DNA of 64,000 nucleotides from Apoderus coryli (taxonomy: Eukaryota; Arthropoda; Insecta; Coleoptera; Attelabidae): contig OU452208.1 in assembly GCA_911728435.2 (NCBI GenBank), forward strand, positions 3,534,001 through 3,598,000, given 5' to 3'. The position numbers were made by a program, and so were the translations under genes. This document shows, one piece after another, positions 48,401 through 57,400 of this stretch; within the stretch, counting starts at the first letter, position 1, and each line of letters begins with the position of its first letter. The notes beneath the pieces were generated by a model, which saw only the letters and a list, made by a program, of their open reading frames with translations, was not told the origin of the DNA and made no database searches.

Positions 48401-51400
48401 ACATCAAGAGAAAATTTATGCAGACACTTTACACGATAGAATCAAGTAAGTAATTTTATAATATTTTCTTAAAAAAACACCGGCAAAATTAGGGCAACGA
48501 TGAGGTTTCTCTCAAACGCTTCTCTCGATTGTGATGTTTTTTTAATGCATTGATTTGTCGCAAAATCATCTGACTTTCTTCTAACCGTCATTTATCGAAT
48601 TTCGAAAATTATCAGAAGATGGTTCATGACGTTTAGAAATCTTCAAAGTGCTCAGACCGTCGTTCATGACGTAGAAATTTTATAAGGCGTTTATAGTATA
48701 TTAAGTATTGAGAGCAGTAAGTGTACTACTTACTGTTTGAGATGCTTATACTATTTTTTGTACGATCGAAATAGCTGAAATTGCAATTTTATTATTTTTA
48801 ATAATGAAGATTTTCAATTAAATACAAATTCAGGTTAGCTGAATACCCTCTACAAAGTTGCAGTTGAACGTTGTCATGGAACTAATTGTTATTGTTATGA
48901 TTGTTATCGTATTTTTTATGTCATGTATTTGTCAAAACTTATTTAAATAAGTATTATTACTGAAAATCTGAAAATCTTCAAAACATCGTGTATGACGTTT
49001 AGAAATCGTGAAATCTTTTTTGAACGTCGTTTCTCATTATTAGACATTTTCATAAATCATCAGATCATCGTTTGTGATGTTTGGAAATCTTCAAATGTTT
49101 TGTGATCTTCGTTTGTGACGTTTATAATTTCCTAAAGCCTTCAGAACGTCGTTTATGTTTAGGAATCTTCAAGGGTGTTCAGAGCGTCGTTTATAATGTA
49201 TAGAAATCTTAAAAAGTCTTCAGAACGTCGTTTAGAAATTTTTAAGAATCTTCAGAACGTGGTTTGAGACCTTTGGAAATCTTCAAGTCTTCAGAATAAC
49301 GTTTAGCAAGTGTAGAAATCTTCAAAAGTACTCAGAACGTCGTTCATCACGTGTAGGAAAAGTCATCAAAACATAGTTCCATAGTTTAAAAAGTTTCAAA
49401 TATCTAGAACGTCATTTGTGACGTTTGGAAATTTTCGAAATTTATTAGAATATCGTTTATGACCTTTGAAAATCGTCAAAACATCGTGTATAATAATAAT
49501 AATAATAATAATAAAGGCCTTTATTTTTTTTATATGACATTTAGAAATCGTCAAACTCTTTAGAACGTCGTTTATAACTATTAGCAATTTTCAAGAATCT
49601 TCAGAACATCGTTTGTGCTGTTTGGAAATCTTCAAAAGTTTTCTGAACGTCGTTTGTGACGTTTATAATTTTCTAAAGCCTTCAGAACATCGTTTGTGTT
49701 TAGGAATCTTCAAGGATGTTCAGAGCGTCGTTTAGAATGTGAAGAAATCTTAAAAAGTCTTCAGAACGTCGTTTACAAATTTTTAAGAATCTTCAGAACG
49801 TGGTTTGAGACCTTTGGACATCTTCAAGTCTTCAGAATAACGTTTAGCAAGTGTAGAAATCTTCAAGAGTCCTCAGAACGTCGTTCATCACGTGTAGGAA
49901 AAGTCTTCAAAACATAGTTCCATAGTTTAAAAAGTTTCAAATATCTAGGACGTCATTTGTGACGTTTTGAAATTTTCGAAATTTATCAGAATATCGTTTA
50001 TGACCTTTGAAAATCCTCAAAACATCGTGTATGACATTTTGAAATCGTCAAACTCTTTAGAACGTCGTTTATAACTATTAGCAATTTTCAAGAATCGTCA
50101 GAACATCGTTTGTGCTGTTTGGAAATCTTCAAAAGTTTCAAGGATGTTCAGAGCGTCGTTTATATTGTGAAGAAATCTTAAAAAGTCTTCAGAACGTTGT
50201 TTAGAAATTTTTAAGAATCTTCAGAATGTCATTTGTGACGTTTGGAAATCTACAAGTCTTCAGAATAACGTTTAGCAAGTGTACAAATCTTCAAAAGTCC
50301 TCAGACCGTCGTTCATGACGTGTAGAGATCTTCAAAAGTCGTGAGAACATAGTTTAATGCGTTTAAAAAGCTTGAAATGTCTAGAACGTCATTTGTGATA
50401 TTTGCAGATTTTCGAAATTAATCAGAATGTCATTTATGACGTTTGAAAATCTTCAAAAACATCTTGTATGACGTTTAGAAATCGTCAAGACCTTTTAGAA
50501 CGTCGTTTGTAAGTATTAGAAATTTTCAATAATCTTCAGAAGATCGTTTGTGATGTTTGGAAATCCTCAAAAGTTTCATGAACGTCGCTTGTGACGTTTA
50601 TAATTTTCTAAAGTATTCAGAACGTCGTTTACGTGTAGGAATCTTCAAGGGTGTTCAGAGCATCGTTTATAATGCGTAGAAGTTTTAAAAAGTCTTCAAA
50701 ACGTCGTTTAGAAATTTTTAAGAATCTTCAGAATGTCATTTGTGACGTTTGGAAATCTACAAGTCTTCAGAATAACGTTTAGCAAGTGTACAAATCTTCA
50801 AAAGTCCTCAGACCGTCGTTCATGACTTGTAGAAATCTTCAAAAGTCGTGAGAACATAGTTTAATGCGTTTAAAAAGCTTGAAATGTCGAGAACGTCATT
50901 TGTGATGTTTGCAGATTTTCGAAATTTATCAGAATGTCGTGTATAACGTTTAGAAATCGTCAAAACTTTTTAGGACGTCGTTTGTAAGTATTAGAAATTT
51001 TCAAGAATCTTCAGAAGATCGTTTGTGATGTTTGGAAATCCTCAAAAGTTTCATCAACGTCGTTTGTGACGTTTATAATTTTCTAAAGTCTTCGGAACGT
51101 CGTTTATGTGTAGGAATCTTCAAGGGCGTTCAGAGCATCGTTTATAATGTGTACAAGTTTTAAAAAGTCTTCAAAACGTCCATTAGAAATTTTTAAGAAT
51201 TTTCAGAACGTCATTTGTGACGTTTGGAAATCTTCAAGTCTTCATAATAACGTTTAGCAGGTGTAGAAATCTTCAAAAGTCCTCAGAACGTCGTTCATGA
51301 CTTGTATAAATCTTCAAACGTCTTCAGAACATAGTTTAAGGCGTTTAATAAGCTTGAAATGTCTAGCACGTCATTTGTGACGCTTAGAAATCTCAGAATT

Positions 51401-54400
51401 TATCAGAATGTCGTTTATGACGTTTGAAAATCTTCAAAACGTCGTGTATGACGTTTAGAAATCGTCAAAACTCTTTCCTAAAGTCTTCAGAACGTCTTTT
51501 ATGTTTAGGAATCTTCAAGGGTGTTCAGAGCGCCGTTTATAATGTGTAGAAATCTTAAAAAGTCTTCAGAACATCGTTTAGAAATTTTTAAGAATCTTCA
51601 GAACGTCATTTGTGACGTTTGGAAATCTACAAGTCTTCAGAATAACGTTTAGCAAGTGTAGAAATCTTCAAAACGTTCGTTTATAATGTTTAAAAATCTT
51701 CAAGTGTATTTTTTTTTCTAAAATAGAATAGAAAAAGTTTTATTTGAATATAGCTTCAAGTGTGTTCAGAACGTCGTTTATAACGTGCTGAAATCTTCAG
51801 AACATTGTTTGTGACGTTCGAAAACATTCAAAAGACTTCAGAACATTTAAGGCGATTACAAATCTTCAAAAGTCTTTAGAACGTCGTTTAAACATACAGA
51901 AAATTTCATGAATCTTTTTAGATCATATACCGGGCTGGACTGAAAGAGATGATTTTTCAATGTTTTTTTAACAATCATTTTGAACAGTTCAAAGTAGTTT
52001 AATTATAGGGGCTCCACAACTATTTGGACTATAGGGGCTTCATTGTTCTAAATCCGGCTCTGGATACAGGTTCTTTTAACCCCGTAATATTTTTAACATT
52101 TTTCGAAAGACCGTATTCTTAGACAAAATTACATTTCACTTACAGATCCTTAGGAACTCGACTAAATGCAGTAAGTGACATTTGTTTGTCTTATATAAAA
52201 GTTGATGATTGTGGTGGTGTTAAGAATGGCGAAATTATACCTATTGATGGACATCCACAGTTGGGTATTCGCGTGCACATTCTAAAAAGAAATCCACATG
52301 AAAAACTAATTGGATCTGACAAAGGTAATTGTATATATTTGTTATCTTTCTGTATAAGTTGTGAATCATTATTTCTTTAATTAAATTATTATTAATTAAG
52401 GCGGGACAGTAACAGTTGGAGAAGTAATTGTCGGTGAAGAAGAATATAGAAATTTTGGACCAATTCTTTTAAATGCAGGTGCTAAGTTTTTAGAACATTT
52501 GACATATGAATCAGACAGTTCATCAGACGTTTGGTCAGAGAACTGTCAAATGTTTTAAAAACTTAGCACCTGCATTTAAAAGAATTGGAATCTTCACATC
52601 CATTTTTTACTTAGTGCCTACCTAATAAAATTACCCACGAGCCGCCACTGACTTATTATTTTTAAATTTTGCTAAAAACAGCAACAAAAACAAGCTGTTC
52701 TTGTAAAAACATTTTAGCAACTCTGTTTTCACCAAACCGATTAAAAAGCAAGTTTCTTTGAAGTTGACTTTTTTGTAGGAATATGAAATATCTTTGGAGG
52801 GAACTATACATTCCGTATTACTTTCAGGAAAGCTGTTAATTGTATCTTATGCATGGGATGGTAACGCGTTACCAGGTAATGAATTCTGGCTCGGTACTCT
52901 AGATGGTAGTGGAGATTCTGCAGCAGCGGCCTCCACACAAATTGCAGAAATCCACAATCCACATATAAATCCGTTGGTTGTAATGGACAACCTCAAGGTA
53001 AATAAACATACTATTTTCCTTAAACCAATCCCAACCCAGTCTATTAATAAAGTACATAAGTTTTGAGACAAAAATCGAGGTGCTCTTCACAAATAATGGG
53101 GATGCCAATAACTAACCTCTATGAGGTGCATCAGTTTTGAGAAAAGTATCGATGTGCTCGTCAGATATAGGCTTGCAGTACATCAAGTCTTCTTTGGCAT
53201 TTACTGTTGCTCTAGAAACCCTGGAATTGCGTTTTGGCAGCTAGATATTTGCAAAAGAATTATAGACTTGTTGGAAATACACATGCCAAAAAAACTAGGT
53301 AAGGCTTTTCAGCTCCTTACTTCAGTAGATTGAATCATATCTGCGTCGCAGAACTGAGAAATTTATTTTAGACTACACAACTACTAGTTTCTTCGGATCA
53401 TGCAAACCATATAGAGCTAACAATGAATACAGATTAGATTATCGAAAATTGAATTTACAAACACAAAGAATTAATTTTCCTTTAACTAATTTAGATGAAC
53501 ATTTAGAAGTGTTGCATGGAAATAAAAAGTTTATTGTGCTAGATTTAACAAATGGATATTTGTAAATGGGCTTATCGAAAGATGTATGTTTGGTTTAATG
53601 AACAGTCCCTTTTATTTTTCAAAGTTAATGCAAACAGTACTCGGACCATTGAGAGATAAAATTATACTATTTTATCTAGATGATATGTTAATACCTGGAA
53701 AAGATTGGTCAGAACTTATGTGCAGATTAAAACTAGTATTAGACCAATTACGAAAAGTGGCTTAACGTTGAAATTGTCAAAATGTGAATTTGGAAAAGAC
53801 AGAATAGAATATCTCGGATTTATAATAACTTCAAATGGAATTGAACCAGGATCTAAGAAAGTTAAAGCTATTTCCTAGACCTACAGATGTGCATAGTTTA
53901 CGAAGATTTATTGGACTATCATCATTTTTTCGTAGATTATAGAAAAATTTGCTGAAATTATAGAACGTTTAACGCGACTTACGCGTAAAAATCAAGAATT
54001 CATGTGGAGAAATGAGGAAAGCCAAGCATTTTTAGAAATAAAGAAGAAGTTAACTACGAAACATGTGCTACAAATATATAATACGAATGCAAAAAGGACT
54101 GAATTACATACAGATGCGTCAGCACAAGGATTAGCGGCAATTTTATTGCAAGAAATTGATTGTGATGAATTACATCCAGTATACGTTAGAAGTAGACGAA
54201 CATCAAGCACTGAAAAAGCCTATCATTCTAGCAAAATGGAATTATCAGCTGTAATATGGGCTATGGAACGTTTAAAAATATTTTTGATTGGAATAAAATT
54301 TACAGTATATACAGACTGTCAAGCGTTGATTTATTTACAGAAAAACAAAATCAAAAATGCACAAGTTATAAGATGGTATAATACACTATGTGATTATGAT

Positions 54401-57400
54401 TTTACTATTAAATATAAAAGTGGTACTAGTATGAGACATGTAGATGCATTATCTAGAGCACCTGTAGATATTGAAACAGAAGAAATGGAACAGATAGTTG
54501 CTGAGAAAATAAGTATTTTTACAATAGTGACAAGAGAAGAAGAGATCACGTTATTTCAGTAAAGTGAGGATGATTGTAAGGAAAAGATAGACAATCTGAA
54601 GAAAAACAAATACGAACAAACTACATCAGAGAAGAATAAAATAAAAGAGTATAAATTAAAATCGGGTTTATTATATAAAATAGTGCGAGGAAAAGATTTA
54701 TATGTAGTGCCGAAACATATGCGTAAATCTCTAGTTATAAAATATCATGACTTAAACGCACATTTTGGAACAGAACGTGTAATAAAGAAAATTCTAGTTA
54801 AAAAAAATTTCGGGAAAACAACCAGGACTATTAAATCCTATACCCGCCGGACAAAGACCATTCGCAGTTGTACACATAGACCATTTAGGACGTAAGTTCG
54901 ATCAGAAATAATAAATATGTGTTAGTGATAATAGACAATCTAACGAAATTTACTCAACTTGAAGCTGTAAAGGATACTAAAAGTGAAACTACCATAAACA
55001 GACTTGAACAATTTATAAATAAATTTGGATCACCTTTAAAAATTATTAATGACCGCGGAACCAGTTTTACAAGTAAAAAATTTGAACAGTTTTGTAATAA
55101 ATACGGAATTTCGCATACATTAAATTCAAGTACACATCCTCAAGCTAATGGTATGACAGAACGTGTAAACCGTACTTCGATACCGATTATGCAATCAACA
55201 GTAGAGCACCATGAAGGACGTGATTGGGACAAGGTATTAAAGAAAATTGAACGCAACAAATATAACACCCTTTGTATGAATATGTTCCACGAGACCGAAG
55301 AACGCGTATGTTAACCTACGAAAATGAAACTTACAAAATACCTCAGGAAGTTCAAAAAGAAGTAAAAGAAAATATACAACAAGCACAACAAAAGATGAAG
55401 AAGAAATACGACAACAAGAGGTATGAAGGTGTCAGATTCAATGTCGGTGATATAGTATTCGTCAAAAGTCAACCCACTGTGACAGGCGAGTCGAAGAAGT
55501 TACAAAGTAGATATAAAGGACCCATGGTAATGACAAAAGTGTTACCGTCAGATACGTAGACAATTACTTATTTAGTAAACGAAGGAGAAGAACGATACAC
55601 CACGACAGCTCACGTTAGTCAGTTGAGGATTTGGAACAACAAGAATGAAGTTAAAGAATCCCTGGAATATGAAGAAACCGAAATAGAAAGTTCAGATAAT
55701 GACGAACAATCGAAAGAAGAAAATGAGAACGATAACCTGGAAATAGATGTGAAGAACGATGTAGAAGACATGAAACCCCTACGAAACAAGAGAGTCAGAA
55801 AGAAGCCCAAGCACTTAGAAGCGTTTGAGTCTCATTCAAGACAACAGCAGGATAGGTCGAGATAATTATTATTATTTTATTATTAAAGCAATCAGTGTGT
55901 TTTATCCTGACAAAAACTAATATATTTATAGTTAAAGCATATAAATTCAACACTTGTATGTTTTTGTGTTCTCTTAATGGTAAGCTTCTCATTTATTATG
56001 AGGTACCTGCTTATATGCTTATATGCATATAAAGTGGGATATTCTAGGCCTGTGCGAGACAAGAAGAAAAGGTGAAGCAGAGAGGACACTGCAGTCTGGA
56101 AATGTGCTGTACTACAAAGGCGATGAAAATATGTCGGAAGGAGGCGTAGGCTTTTTAGTTCACAAGAGACATAAAGATAGCATAGTGCAGTTTGAATATG
56201 TTAGCCTGAGAGTCGCATTTATGGTACTAAAACTGAACGATCGATACAGTCTTAAAATAATACAAGTCTATGCTCCAACATCCACGCATAGTGAAGACGA
56301 AATAGAGAACTTTTATGAAGACATCACCAAAGCAATAGAAAAGGTTCGCACGCACTTTACTTTTATTATCGGAGATTTCAATGCCAAATTAGGACATAAG
56401 GCAGACGACAACGAAACAGCGATGGGGTCGTTTGGATTCGGTAACAGAAACGATAGAGGAACTATGCTTTTAGACTACTTATTGCAGCACAATCTATTTC
56501 CGATGAACTCCTTTTTCAAGAAAAAGCCAAATAGAAAATGGACTTGGGCAAGCCCAGACGGTACTACCAAGAACGAGATAGATTACATCGTCTCGGATAA
56601 CAAGCATATAGTGCATGACGTCCAGGTTCTTAATAGTATCTCAATTGGTAGTGATCACAGAATGGTAAGAGCAATAATAGAAATCAATATAAAGAGAGAA
56701 AGATCTAAGCTGATATCGAAAGTACGAAACCTAGGATGGAATCCCATAGATAACTCCGATGAATACAGAGACGCTCTAAAAAATGATTTAGACGGTATTG
56801 AAAATCTGGGAACCGACGTTGAGAACTTAAATGAAAAAATATGTACAGCATTGCAAGAGACACGTAAAAGATATGAACCAAAGAGAAGAGAAAAAGAAGA
56901 AAAACTGTCTAGAGGCACAAAACAGCTACTAACGAAAAGAAGAGAACTAAAGAACAAATACACCACAAACAACGAGGAACTAAGACAACTAAATAAAGAA
57001 ATATCAAAGGCTATAAGAAAAGATACCAGAAAATTTAATACAGAGAAAATAAATACAGTGATTGAAAACAACAAGAGTCTTAAAGTTTTACGTAGAAATT
57101 TAAAAGTGGGAAAACACAACATCTGCAAACTAGAAAATAAGGCAGGGCAAGTGACTACCAACAAGGATGAAATTGTAAAAATTGTCGAAAACTTCTATGA
57201 AGAACTTTATAGAAAACCAGATGAAGAAGAGGTACCTATCCCAAGAATACTGAACCAGGGCTCTGAAGATGTACCAGACATAACCTACTGTGAAGTAAGA
57301 AAGGCGGTGTCTGAGATGAAGAATAATAAGTCACCAGGAGAAGACGAGGCAGTAAAGGAAGGTGGACACATAGTTATTAAAGCCCTATGTAAATTATTTA

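Larger units (their letters stand above)
48590..51920. repeat. 3.3-kb minisatellite in gene B intron 2
   Basis: Dozens of variants of a unit of about 41 bp: CTTCAGAACGTCGTTTATGA then CGTTTAGAAATCTTCAAAAGT. Most units hold the dyad AACGTC-N6-GACGTT. A marker variant (TCAGAATAACGTTTAGCA) recurs at 49291, 49832, 50260, 50767, 51242 (variant) and 51637, so about twelve units are organised in higher-order repeats of roughly 400-540 bp. The array is interrupted by non-repeat DNA at about 48690-48960. The unit length is not a multiple of three, and no frame stays open, so it is not coding. Confidence 0.92.

Noticed and set aside
48590..51920. CRISPR-like array
   Set aside because: Units are contiguous and degenerate with no unique spacers; the context is a eukaryotic intron.
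56655..57164. 169-codon minus-strand frame
   Set aside because: Antisense shadow of the RTE frame, Leu/Phe/Ser-rich as expected for the complement of Lys/Glu-rich codons.
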